64,000 nucleotides of DNA from Coix lacryma-jobi var. lacryma-jobi (taxonomy: Eukaryota > Streptophyta > Magnoliopsida > Poales > Poaceae), in contig CM019824.1 in NCBI GenBank assembly GCA_009763385.1, positions 154,014,305-154,078,304 of the forward strand, in the 5' to 3' direction. Under the pieces are notes generated by a model that was not told the DNA's origin, did not search any database, and saw only the letters and a list, made by a program, of their open reading frames with translations. The position numbers and the translations under genes are program-made. Below are positions 45,131 through 55,907 of this stretch, piece after piece (the stretch's first letter is position 1; each line of letters begins with the position of its first letter).

Positions 45131-46424
45131 TGTCGGTGGTACCACAAAGGGTACCCCCAATCAACGCAAACACCCGAACGCTCTATCTCCGTCTCGCCCG
45201 AGCCCTCCAAGCCAGGCCTCGGGTGAACGCTCTATCTCCGTCTCGCCCGAGCCCTCCCAGCCAGGCCTCGGGCGAACGCTCTATCTCCGTCTCGCCCGAG
45301 CCCTCCCAGCCAGGCCTCGGGCGAACGCTCTATCTCCGTCTCGCCCGAGCCCTCCCAGCCAGGCCTCGGGCGAACGCTCTATCTCCGTCTCGCCCGAGCC
45401 CTCCCAGCCAGGCCTCGGGCGAACGCTCTTTCTCCGCCTCGCCCGAGCCCTCCGAGCAAGGCCTCGGGCGAGCACGATCGCTCTCCGTCTCACCCGAGCC
45501 CTCCAGGCCTCGGGCGAGCGCGCCCCTACACCTCGAGCCTTAACGCACGGACCTCGAGCTGTACAGACAGCCGTACCAGCCCATACCACGCATTTAATGC
45601 CTTCACCTACTCCGGTCATGTCCACTAGTGCACAGCATGTACCACAGTGACTCGGTGTAAAGGTCAAGTCTCGTTTTCACCACAAGCATGGGCAAAAGGG
45701 CACCAGAACAGCATTGTTCGGCCAAGCCATGCACTGTAACCCCTCGAGGCCGGCTACGCGCCCCTCGAGCCCTGCACTGTAACACCTCGAGGCCGGCTCC
45801 GCGCCCCTCGAGCCCCCGTGGCACCACCTCGAGGCCGGCACCGCGCCCCTCGAGCCCTGACAAGCTCTCTCACTCTTGGAAGACAGGTACTCCAAGACGT
45901 GGAGGGACCCCGCTACGTCCTGTACAAGCCGGAATGGGCGCTGTACGGCTTCCACTCCGCCACGCCACCATGACCGCGCCCGGGATGGAGGCCACGCTTC
46001 AAGGACGCCTCAACAGCAACGCCCACGTCGGCTACAATGTCTTCGACAAGACAGGATTCCTACCCTGCTTCGTATTGGGCGCCGTACGCCCCGACACTTG
46101 TAAAACCCCTGTGTAACCCTGGCCTCCCCTTGCCCTATAAAAGGGGACGCCAGGGCCCTCATTCGCATGTGGACAAACACGTTAGAGCGCCTTACACCCA
46201 TACACTTAAGTCCGGACCCCGGTCCACGCTCACCAAGCTTGTATTCTCCCCTGTACAAGCACTTAGGTGCAAGTAATACAAGAACATCCCCCCCCGCTGG
46301 ACGTAGGGCCTTCTTTGCCCGAACCAGGATAAATCCTTGTGTCCTCTTGCATCACCATCCAGGAAGAGAAGCACGCGATCATATCACTTGTTGGTGTGAT
46401 ACCCCCGGGTACGAAACACCGACA
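45131..46424 (+). repeat. 5' LTR of the non-autonomous element
   Basis: TGTCGG...CCGACA, 1294 bp. Six copies of a 49-bp unit (about 45179-45474) and a TATA box at 46136-46142. Confidence 0.93.
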
Positions 46425-46426
46425 GT

Positions 46427-46444
46427 TGGCGCGCCAGGTAGGGG
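46427..46444 (+). other. Primer-binding site
   Basis: TGGCGCGCCAGGTAGGGG, two bases after the LTR. It is the same site as at 9445, with a longer match to the presumed tRNA 3' end. Confidence 0.7.
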
Positions 46445-46480
46445 TGCGCGTGTCCGAGACATTTTCTCGCTATCTCCTGG

Positions 46481-46960
46481 ATGGCTTCTTCGACTCCTTC
46501 GTTCTCTGCCGGTGCCGTCGTGTGGTTCGGGAACCTTGAGTCCCTAGCCGCCGGCAACGGCAACGAGCTGACCCCGCTCTCCACGGAGGGCCCGAGCGGA
46601 AGGCGTGTCACACCACCCCGCGCGGGGGGCATGACGCGTCGTCTGCACCACCACGCGTCGCCACTTCGCGAGCGGCGTCGTGGTCACCATTGTCGCCAGG
46701 CACAGGCGGTGCCGGTGGCGTACGCCCACTTCCCCGCGGCTGGCGCAGAATCCCCGAGGGGAGACTTGCCCGGCACGCGGCCGACGACCTCCAGGGCACG
46801 GGCGCGCTCCCCCAGCAAGTTCGCGTCCGTCACATGTGCGGACCGGCACGTCTGGTATCCCACCAGGGAGTGCTTCCAGCTCGAGGGGGTGGTGAGCGAT
46901 GCCGAGGACGACGACGACGAAGAAGTGCGCGTGGGCGCCCGCCGCAGACGAGCGGGCTAA
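46481..46960 (+). pseudogene. gag-derived short open frame (159 residues)
   Basis: The ATG corresponds to the gag start of array copy 2 (9499). It begins MASSTPSFSAG and has an internal deletion of about 390 bp relative to that copy, rejoining at PTRECFQLEGVV. It ends after an acidic stretch. The Gag core and zinc knuckle are absent. The frame is open, so a small protein could be made, but it would lack particle-forming domains. Confidence 0.65.
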
Positions 46961-46967
46961 GTTGGCA

Positions 46968-47345
46968 CCCACGCACGACGCCGCCCCTCGAGCCGGACGT
47001 GGGAGTTCGACTTCGACGTCACTCCTCGAGCCAGACTCGGAGGCTCGACCTTCAACACCGCCCCTCGAGCCGGACGTGGGAGCTCGACCTTCGACGCCCC
47101 ACCTCGAGCCGGACTCGGGGGCTCGACGTCCCTTCGACACCGCTCCTCGAGCCGAAGTCGGGAGCTCGACCTTCGACGCCCCACCTCGAGCCGGACTCGG
47201 GGGCTCGACGTCCCTTCGACGCCCCTCCTCGAGCCAGACTCGGAGGCTCGACCTTCGACGCCCCTCCTCGAGCCGGACTCAGAGGCTCGACCTTCGACGC
47301 CCCTCCTCGAACTGGACTCGGGGGCTCGGCCTTCGACCTTCAGCG
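46968..47345. repeat. GC-rich tandem array, unit about 38-39 bp
   Basis: About nine to ten imperfect units built on CCTCGAGCCGGACTCGGG and GGCTCGACCTTCGACGCC. The same motif appears as two or three units in the RNase H-integrase spacer of the array copy (about 600-700). Confidence 0.85.
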
Positions 47346-48107
47346 CTGCCCCACGAAAACAATTCCGAGCCCGACTCTAGCTCGGAGCATCGAACAGCTA
47401 CGTTGTTTTCTATCCCTAAAGCCTCGAGGCTTCGTACATTTCTCGTACTTTGTACAAATTTCGCATTTCGAATGAATAAAAGTTCGTTTCCAAGTTCTTT
47501 GTTTCATTCAAAACCAGGGTAGCCTTGACTTTGTCTTATCAGAGTCAAGACTTCCTCGCGAGCTAGCCAGGGGATCCCCCCTAAAGTTCCCAAAAACCTC
47601 GCACGTTTTCTAAACTCGACGTTTTGTTATTTTTCTATGCCTTGAACGCGCCTCGCGACTGAGAAGAAAACACCTTGGGCCCCCTAAGGACCAAGGGTGT
47701 CGAGACGGGAGCTCGCCTATGCCCCCGGGCTACGGTACCTCCACTCGCTCCCACCCTCGAAGGACCCAAGTCCGTGTCGAAAACTTAGTCGAAGCAAAAC
47801 TCAGGCAAAGAAAAATAAGAAAACTCGAGGGCAAAGATATTTCAATATCACCTCGGGCTCTCACCCCGAAAGCCCTTGAAGGAGTCCTTCCCACTCCTCC
47901 GAGGCCTCGGGGGCTATCAGGAGAAGGGTCTCCGACCCGACGCCCGACGCCCCCGAGACTTGTGTTTTCGCTCGCTTTATCAAAACAGGCAACAACGAAT
48001 GAAATGCGAAAATGTTTTTACATTAGGCCTCGAGGGCCGCGGGCATGTTCCTTCTCACAAAAATATCCTCCCACGGAGGACACAACACAAGGGCTCGGCG
48101 GCCCAAA
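47346..48107. other. Retrotransposon noncoding spacer
   Basis: Homologous to 1994-2532 (TTTGTACAAA near 47451 and an AT-rich end). No gene is seen. Confidence 0.6.
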
Positions 48108-51100
48108 CTAACTTTGTCTCTCCTCTTGAGGCTCGTCCGCAGGAGCAACCATCAAGGGGTCTTCAGGCGCCGAGGACGCTACTGGGGGAAGCCCCACGTC
48201 CTCTTCAAAAAACCGAGCCAGGGCCTCCCCAGGGGCCTCGACGACCCTGGTGAGCTCCGCGATCTCCCGCTCAGCTTCATCGTCATCGTCCGGCAGGATG
48301 AACCCCTGGCTAACGGCGTCAAAGTTGAGGCCGGCATAGTGGCTGGAGATCACGGCAAAAGCCCGCTTCACCCCAAGGGACGCGCAGGCCCTGATGGCGG
48401 CCTCCTGCAGAACCTGGTGCTCCGAGGTCTCCGCCTGGTACACCAACTGCAAGGCGGCCGAAGCGTCCTCCGCCTCAGTAAGCCTCCCCCGCAGCTCTGC
48501 AGAGGTTCGACGCGACTCACCAAAAGAAGGATCGAAGTACGACAAGGAAACCATAAAGCCGACGGAACAAAACGTTACCTTTCGCCGTGCCCTCCCACTT
48601 CTGGGCATTGTTGGCCGACGCCTCAGCAGACTTCCGAGCCTGCACAAGGTCCGCACTCAAGGCCTGCGCCTTGGATGCCTCCTCGGCAACCTGAGCACGG
48701 AGGGCCTCGACGGTCTTCTCTGACTCATCCAACCGCGACGCCAGGTCCTTGGCCCTCTCCGCCTCCCGGACGCCGCGCTCCCGGGCTTCGGTGACCGCGG
48801 CGGTCAAGCCTGAGCACTGAGTGCGCAGCCGACCCGTCTCGGCAACCGCAGCCGTCAGCTCCGAGCAACGGGCGCTCAGCCGGTCCGCCTCGGCGTTCTT
48901 CTCGGTAAGCTGCCCCTGGATATGAGCGAGCTCGGCTTTCGACGCCCGAAGCTGCTCCCAGACGTGGCTCTCCCGGCGGAGGAAGTCCGACTTGGCCTGT
49001 GAGGCCCCCATGAGCTCCTAAGATAAATAGTCGACCAGACATTAACCCCCCTTTTTTCGACGAAATGGGAAGAAGAGGATCGCCCAAACAAGGGTCCTCA
49101 CCTGGGCGGCCCGTGGTAGCTCCGTCTCCACCATCGCCAGAGACGTCTTCAATGACCGCGTGAGGAGCGAGCCGAGCCGCCCGAGGTCGTTCCAGTTTCC
49201 AACCTCGGGGGCATCGTCGAGGACGAATACCGGCTCGGCCTCGGGATCAGCTGGTTCCCTCCACTCCACTCGAGGTCCGCCCCAAGTGGGAGAGCGACCT
49301 CCCGAGCGGACGGGGGCCGAGCTTTCGCCCCCTCCTCCAACCTCGGTCACCAACAGCCTCGGCGGCACGCTGGTAACCGCGACCCCCACCTCTGCTGTCC
49401 CACCTTTTGGGGAAGTCTCGCCAGAAGAGATGGTGTGGACCTCCTCCGGCAAGCGCGACCCCTGAGGCAGGGCGTCGGCCCCAGCCTCGGGCGCAGCGGC
49501 CAGGGACGGCACTGCCTCAGCCGCCTTAGCGGCCTCGGCTTCAGCGGTCGAGGCCCCCGTCGCGCCCTCATCCCTCGACGCGCCAGAAGCGGGATCCTCC
49601 TCTGGCGCCCCACCAGCGGAAACCGGGGCCCCCTCTGGGGACTTGATAATTTCGGGCGTGACGACCGGCCCGCCGGACCCCGGCAGTGGTGGCGTCACAG
49701 ACGGTGCCACCATCGCGCCGGCGGAGGAAGCCGCCCCCACTTTCAGCGCCTTCCGAGGGCGGAGGGATAAGGCCTCCACGGACCGCTTCCCGCTGAGACA
49801 AGAGAAGAAAGATACGCATCATGAAAAAATCCCCACACAAGCAAACGCAAGACGGGCACGCGACGAGCGCTTACCCAGCCCTTGGCGCCCTCCTCGCGGT
49901 GGGCACGGGTGAGGTCCGCGGCCGCTGTGTCCCTGCAGGGGGAACCCCTCTCGGGGGAGGCGGGAGCTCCGTCCCGGGGGTCTCCGTCGAAGCCCCAGCC
50001 GACGGCGGCGTCGACAGACCCTGCGTGGACCCGTCGCCCCCCGGGGCGCAGAAGTCCCGCCACCCGCGCCCGGGGCAGAAACAAGGCTCTTCCCCGCCGC
50101 CTGCGCCCCGGACGTGACCCTCACGGGGCTCGCTGACCGAACCAGCGAGCGGTCCACGTCTGGGAACCCCGCCAGGGGCTCGGAGTCCCCCTCCGAGCCC
50201 TCCTCGTCTTCGTCATCGGAATCCTCCTCCGTAGGGGAGGACTCTTCCGGCTCACCATGGAGCTTCTGTTGCCGCCGACGCCTCTCCAGGTCGTCACGGT
50301 CCTTCCGACGCTTGGCTCGCCTGGCGTTCCTTTCGTCCTTCTTCTTTTTCCTCTCCTCGTCCAGGCGCCGCCTCTCCTCCCTTTCCTCAGGGAGGGGAGG
50401 CTTCGAGGCGCTGACCCCCTGTAAACCCTGCAAAAAGAAGGAAATAAGGATCGAACACGAACAGCTCCGCGGCAACACACCCACAGGATCGATCCCCTTA
50501 CCAAGCTGATGTACCCGCGGTACGGGCGCATCGGAATACTGAGCAGCTTGCTCGCGTCCTTCACCTCCTTTACTGCATCCCTCGCCCGGCGAACGAGCTC
50601 GGGATAGGCGACCGGGGACGCCCTCATCTGGCACTCCCGCAGGAGAGGCGCGTCGTCCCTCATCTTCGCCATGATCAGGGGCCGGTTCACCAGCGGCAGC
50701 ACACACCGCTGGTGGAACCAGGCCACAACCATCCCGGCCGTCAGACCCGCCTTCCGCAGCCTCGACAGGGCCTCAAGAAGCGGGTCGAGTCGACCCTGCC
50801 TCTTGTCGACGACGCCGTAGTTCCAAAGGTCCGGCCGCGACTCGATGACGCGGCCGGTGTACGCTGGCAGCAACCCGTCGTCGTTGCGAAGGTAGAACCA
50901 GCCCACGCGCCAGTCCTTGTTTGAGGTGGCCGCCTGGGACGGGATGTACAGGCCCGACCTGTGCTGGCGAACGGAGAGCACGCAGCTCCCCGACCTCATC
51001 AGTCTCCGCCGACCCTCCGAAACCGCCTTCGTGAAGAGCTCGCCCCGGAAGAGGTGGATCCAGAGCTCCCAGTGGGGCTCGATCCCCAGGAAGCCCTCGC

Positions 51101-51407
51101 AGACGGTCGCGAAGATGGCCGCCTGTGAAATGGAGTTGGGGGCAAGGTGATGCAGCTCGAGCCCGTAGTAGAAAAGAAGCGCCCGGAGGAACCGGCTTGC
51201 CGGCACCCCGAACCCACGCTCATGGAAAGCGATGAAGCTGACCACGTAGCCGTTCGGGGGCCTCGGCTCCTCCTCCTCCAGACCGGGGGCGATCCACTCC
51301 GGCCTATCGGAGCCGGAAAGGCCCCGAAGAAGCCCTCTCTGCACCAATTCCGCTAGCTTCTCCGGGGTGGCGGCAGAAGCGCCCCACGGCTCGGCGACGT
51401 CAGCCAT
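48108..51407 (-). CDS. Antisense accessory gene of the Tat-type element, copy 3 (Transposase_28 domain plus coiled coil), spliced
   Basis: Five exons are inferred on the minus strand: 51407-50502, 50427 to about 49875, 49792-49102, 49017-48579 and 48496-48108, all with GT-AG borders. Together they encode about 990 residues. Exon 1 (302 codons) is the 'putative gypsy type transposon' domain (GYVVSFIAFHERGFGVPASR, then EPHWELWIHLFRGELF). Exon 2 is a charged Arg/Lys/Glu helix followed by an acidic run. Exon 3 is Ala/Pro/Glu-rich, and exon 4 is a long coiled coil (ELAHIQGQLTEKNAEADRLS). Exon 5 ends with a helical domain holding GVKRAFAVISSHYAG and an acidic FFEEDV tail. The phases of exons 1 and 3-5 close; exon 2 to 3 is off, so exon 2 has a small indel or an unseen intron. 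Function is unknown. The coiled coil suggests self-association. It is the only large gene left in this element. Confidence 0.7.
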
Positions 51408-51457
51408 CCCGGACAACGGAAGGCGGAAGCGCGAATGTCGCAAAGGGGAAAGGTCTC

Positions 51458-51460
<3 letters not shown>

Positions 51461-51494
<34 letters not shown>
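51461..51494. repeat. (CT)17 microsatellite in the antisense gene leader
   Basis: Reads as (GA)17 in the probable 5' UTR of the antisense gene, between its TATA box and ATG. Confidence 0.9.
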
Positions 51495-51498
<4 letters not shown>

Positions 51499-51650
51499 TT
51501 CTTCTTTGCCGCTCAACCCTCTACTCCGCCGCTGGCCCGGTCTCTCCCTTCCCGCCTCTGTTTTTGTGCGGCTGAACGGTGGAGGAAGACGAAGGAGTAG
51601 GGGGGACGGGCGAATGAGGAAAGGAACCGCCCCGAAGTCCCCAAGGGGCG

Positions 51651-51658
51651 TATTTATA
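51651..51658 (-). promoter_or_regulatory. TATA box of the antisense gene, copy 3
   Basis: TATAAATA on the minus strand, 244 bp upstream of the ATG at 51407. The longer spacing is partly due to the (GA)17 run. Confidence 0.6.
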
Positions 51659-51659
51659 A

Positions 51660-53597
51660 GGCAAAAACCAACGGCCAGATCCCGGTTGATCACTATTCAC
51701 CCGCATTTAATGCATTACACGCCAGGAGATCTCATGATTGCGAGAATCCCCTCGATGCGGGTGCGCACGCAAGCATTAAATGCCTGGTCATAGGCCCTCG
51801 CACACGTCCGCAACAGGCGCCGCCCACGTCCCCAGGAAGTCGCCTAAAAAGGCGCGCCCGCTGGAAGAAGTAACCTGCCTCTGACTCCTTCCCAGCGAAG
51901 GAACCCAGGACACCGAGCCCGTTGCGATCCAGGGGTTCAAAGGCCGACCGCTCCGAGGGTTCGACAGCCGCCCCAGGGTAACAGAGTCAGGAACGGCCGC
52001 GGACGCGCCTATAGCATGGCCCGAGCCGAGCCTGAGCACGGCGTCACCACCCCTCTTCCTTGCGAAAAGGATGCGTAGGGGTTGAAAAACCAAGACAAGG
52101 CCGCCTCTGACCGACCCTTCGCGAAAAAGGGCTCAGGGGCTCGCCTCGCACCCAAGACAAAGTCAAAAAACCTTGGTTTACCCCTAATCCCAAGGCCATC
52201 GATTGGCAACCAAGGGACTCGGGGGCTCGGGGATTACGATTAATCTCTTTTCTTTGTGTGAACATGAGATTTTCAGGCCTCGGACGAACGCTCGTTCTCC
52301 GTCTCGCCCGAGCCCTCCGAGCCAGGCCTCGGACGGAGTCTCCCACGACGACGAAAGAGGTAAACGCATAGCATTTAATGCGTCCGCCTAACTATGTCTC
52401 GAGCCGGATGCAGGGAACGCGCGGCAGCTCTCCGTTCGCTTCACTACCCGGGCCCGCCACGACCGTCGCTCCGGCTTCGCGTCCGCCGCCCTCCCCGATA
52501 GTTTCCGCCTAAGAAGGCGCGCCCATCGGGCAGAAGGACTCCCAGACGACGGAGGCTTCTTCACAAAGGTAAAAACGGGCCCCGGCCCTAAGTCTCGAAG
52601 CAGCGAAGGCTGGCCCTCGAAAAGGGTTCGACAGCCGGCTTCGAGCACCCGAGTCAGGGACACCAAGGGGCGCCACTCGCGGCATTACTCGAGGGCCGAG
52701 CCCTCGAGGCCCCTCACGTGTATCCAAGGCGGGGAGCTCGACGTGCAGTGAGATCCCCTCGGAGGGAGGCATCGAGCCACCGGGTCCTATCGAATGGACC
52801 CGACACTCCTGCAGACTGAGCACCCATGCTTTATGAGACCGCCTCCGGGCCACAGTCGACCCCTATCGAACGGGGCACGAGCTCTCACTTGGATTCCCCG
52901 TTACCAGCTCACCGGGAACCTCGATACTCGCCCACTCGGGGTAGTACGAGGCATCCCCCCTCGCATCCGATCGAAAGGACTCGCGGGATGACAAGCCAGG
53001 GCAATCGGCATGCCGGACAGCTCGAGGAGCCGGCCAATCGGTTCAGCCTGGCACCCCTCGACGAAAGAGGGTCTAAGAACTCGGACAGTTACGACTAATC
53101 TCTTTTCTTTGTGTAAACATGAGATTTTCTGGCCTCGGGCGAACGCTCGTCCTCCATCTCGCCCGAGTCCTCAAAGCCAGGCCTCGAACGATCGCTCGTT
53201 CTCCGTCTCGCCCGAGCCCTCCGAGCCAATCCTCGGACGGAGTCTCCCACGACAAAGGAAAGGTAACCGCAAACATTTAATGAGACTACCGAACCACATT
53301 TCGAGCCTGTTGACAGGTACACACGGCGCCGCGATCTCCGCTCCCTGACGATTTCCGCCTAAAAAGGCGCGCCCGCTGGGCAGAAGGTTCTCAAACGACG
53401 GAGGATTCTTCGGGAAGCCCACGAGGGAGTTCTAACCACTCCCCCATGGCCTCGGGGGCTACACCCGCGGGTGTCGCTCGCACGACACCCACGGAATCAA
53501 ATCGACAAAACCCTCGAGACCAGTTAGCTATCCATCGAGATCCCAATCTGGAGCCCCTGCTCGAATGCAAGCACTCAAACAAGGGCTCGGGGGCTAC
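51660..53597. repeat. 3' noncoding region of the non-autonomous element with repeated modules
   Basis: CGCCTAAAAAGGCG or CGCCTAAGAAGGCG modules lie near 51841, 52506 and 53356, one more than in the array copies. LTR-like 49-bp units lie at 52275-52340 and 53128-53240. It ends with CAAGGGCTCGGGGGCTAC before the LTR. No gene is seen. Confidence 0.7.
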
Positions 53598-54890
53598 TGT
53601 CGGTGGTACCAAAAAGGGTACCCCCAATCAACGCAAACACCCGAATGCTCTATCTCCGTCTCGCCCGAGCCCTCCCAGCCAGGCCTCGGGCGAACGCTCT
53701 ATCTCCGTCTCGCCCGAGCCCTCCCAGCCAGGCCTCGGGCGAACGCTCTATCTCCGTCTCGCCCGAGCCCTCCCAGCCAGGCCTCGGGCGAACGCTCTAT
53801 CTCCGTCTCGCCCGAGCCCTCCTAGCCAGGCCTCGGGCGAACGCTCTATCTCCGTCTCGCCCGAGCCCTCCCAGCCAGGCCTCGGGCGAACGCTCTTTCT
53901 CCGCCTCGCCCGAGCCCTCCGAGCAAGGCCTCGGGCGAGCACGATCGCTCTCCGTCTCACCCGAGCCCTCCAGGCCTCGGGCGAGCGCGCCCCTACACCT
54001 CGAGCCTTAACGCACGGACCTCGAGCTGTACAGACAGCCGTACCAGCCCATACCACGCATTTAATGCCTTCACCTACTCCGGTCATGTCCACTAGTGCAC
54101 AGCATGTACCACAGTGACTCGGTGTAAAGGTCAAGTCTCGTTTTCACCACAAGTATGGGCAAAAGGGCACCAGAACAACACTGTTCGGCCAAGCCATGCA
54201 CTGTAACCCCTCGAGGCCGGCTACGCGCCCCCTCGAGCCCTGCACTGTAACACCTCGAGGCCGGCTCCGCGCCCCTCGAGCCCCCGTGGCACCACCTCGA
54301 GGCCGGCACCGCGCCCCTCGAGCCCTGACAAGCTCTCTCACTCTTGGAAGACAGGTACTCCAAGACCTGGAGGGACCCCGCTACGTCCTGTACAAGCCGG
54401 AATGGGCGCTGTACGGCTTCCACTCCGCCACGCCACCATGACCACGCCCGGGATGGAGGCCACGCTTCAAGGACGCCTCAACAGCAACGCCCACGTCGGC
54501 TACAATGTCTTCGACAAGACAGGATTCCTACCCTGCTTCGTATTGGGCGCCGTACGCCCCGACACTTGTAAAACCCCTGTGTAACCCTGGCCACCCCTTG
54601 CCCTATAAAAGGGGACGCCAGGGCCCTCATTCGCATGTGGACAAACACGTTAGAGCGCCTTACACCCATACACTTAAGTCCGGACCCCGGTCCACGCTCA
54701 CCAAGCTTGTATTCTCCCCTGTACAAGCACTTAGGTGCAAGTAATACAAGAACATCCCCCCGCTGGACGTAGGGCCTTCTTTGCCCGAACCAGGATAAAT
54801 CCTTGTGTCCTCTTGCATCACCATCCAGGAAGAGAAGCACGCGATCATATCACTTGTTGGTGTGATACCCCCGGGTACGAAACACCGACA
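53598..54890 (+). repeat. 3' LTR of the non-autonomous element
   Basis: 1293 bp, TGTCGG...CCGACA, six 49-bp units (about 53646-53941) and a TATA box at 54604-54610. Confidence 0.93.
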
Positions 54891-55556
54891 CAACGAGAGG
54901 AATATCCGGCCGCAAAAGCTTTGGATCCCGATGATGAGAGGCTGAGGACCCGGTCACGGTTGCCATCTACTATATCCATACTCATTTTTAAGCTATTACA
55001 TGCAAATTCCTAATTTTCTAAACAATTATAAATAAAAAAAACTTTTAATTTATCTATTTGTTTAGATAATCGAAAAATATGATATAACAATACCAATTTC
55101 CACATTGTCTACTCTCTATATTCATTGTTGCAAACTATTATAAATTCCACATTTTTCTAAAGAAAATTAACTAAAAAGACACTAAAATTCATTATTACTC
55201 GTTTTGCATGAGTATGAAATATACAATGGATACTACCTAGCTAGCAGTAGAAAACTATCAAGTGATTGTGATGAACCAATTTAAACTACTCAACTCTCTA
55301 TGCTTGTTCTTGCAAACTATATATTTTAATTAAATTTCTGTCATATTCAAAAGACATGGTAGGAGACGAAAATAGTTACCTCTCAACGCAAAGAGACGAT
55401 GACGGAGTCGAAGAAGATCACCAATTGACGCCGAAGACGAAGAACAATGAAGAACAAATGAAGAACAAGCAATAGCAACAACAAGAACAAGCAAAGAAGC
55501 TCACTGAAATTTGAATGTCTCTGGCTCAGGAAGCAAGAAGTTGGCAGGTTATAAAC

Positions 55557-55860
55557 CGAGGAGCTTTAGTCCCGGTTTGTATTAAAAACTGGGGCTAAAA
55601 GGTGATCATTTATCCCAGGGCAAGGCACAAACCGTGGCTAAAGAATTAGTCTCGGTCTGTGACACCAACCGGGACTGAAGAGTGCCCTTTAGTCCCGGTT
55701 AGTGCCCTTTAGTCCCGGTTGGTAACACGAACCGGGACTAAAGGGTCACTGCCCCGACAGCTCTGCGCGGTAGCCGTTGCGGCAGGCCCTTTAGTTCTGG
55801 TCCGTGTTACCAACCGGGACTAAAGGGTCTATTAGTCCCGGGCGGCAAAAACGCCGAGAC
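55557..55860. repeat. CACTA-1 right subterminal repeats
   Basis: Direct and inverted copies of TTTAGTCCCGGTT and AACCGGGACTAAAGGG. Confidence 0.85.
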
Positions 55861-55907
55861 AAATGACAATTTTGCGAATCCGCCAAAGACCCTGTTTTGT
55901 AGTAGTG

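Larger units (their letters stand above)
45131..54890 (+). mobile_element. Young non-autonomous Tat-lineage LTR retrotransposon with antisense gene only
   Basis: The LTRs at 45131-46424 and 53598-54890 differ by only about a dozen visible substitutions and two small indels. The flanks are CAATG and CAACG, a 5-bp target duplication with one mismatch. The internal order is primer-binding site, short gag-derived frame, GC-rich tandem array, noncoding spacer, large spliced antisense gene and 3' noncoding region. Protease, RT, RNase H and integrase are all missing, so mobility needed proteins from another copy such as the array at 1-16951. Confidence 0.9.
44665..54969 (-). pseudogene. GRF zinc-finger plus transmembrane protein of CACTA-1, interrupted by the LTR retrotransposon
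   Basis: The minus-strand ATG at 54969 opens a short N-terminus ending in RPDIPLV at 54891. The frame resumes at 45130 with ACGEC, where the retrotransposon (45131-54890) is inserted. The first cysteine pair of a GRF-type zinc finger follows, then one in-frame TAG, then KEGINKGRIFYKCPDHE. An intron (donor 45027, acceptor near 44930) leads to GGCKGWYWEE, giving a C-x2-C...C...C finger. A coiled region and a C-terminal hydrophobic segment (LLKCILVLVFLVLAAIVFVV) follow, with the stop at 44665. GRF fingers bind single-stranded nucleic acid. Such short GRF-membrane proteins are common in grass genomes. Inserted DNA and the TAG codon make this copy non-functional. Confidence 0.75.
43661..55907 (-). 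mobile_element. CACTA-1: En/Spm-type transposon, internally deleted, split by an LTR retrotransposon
   Basis: The left terminus is CACTACAACAGAATTGGG and the right terminus, reversed, is CACTACTACAAAACAGGG. The flanking trinucleotides are TAA and TGA, a target duplication with one mismatch. Subterminal arrays of TTTAGTCCCGG-type repeats occupy both ends. On the minus strand it carries a GRF zinc-finger/membrane gene followed by the N-terminal part only of a TNP2 transposase, so it is non-autonomous. The 9.76-kb retrotransposon 45131-54890 sits inside; without it the element would be about 2.5 kb. Confidence 0.85.
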
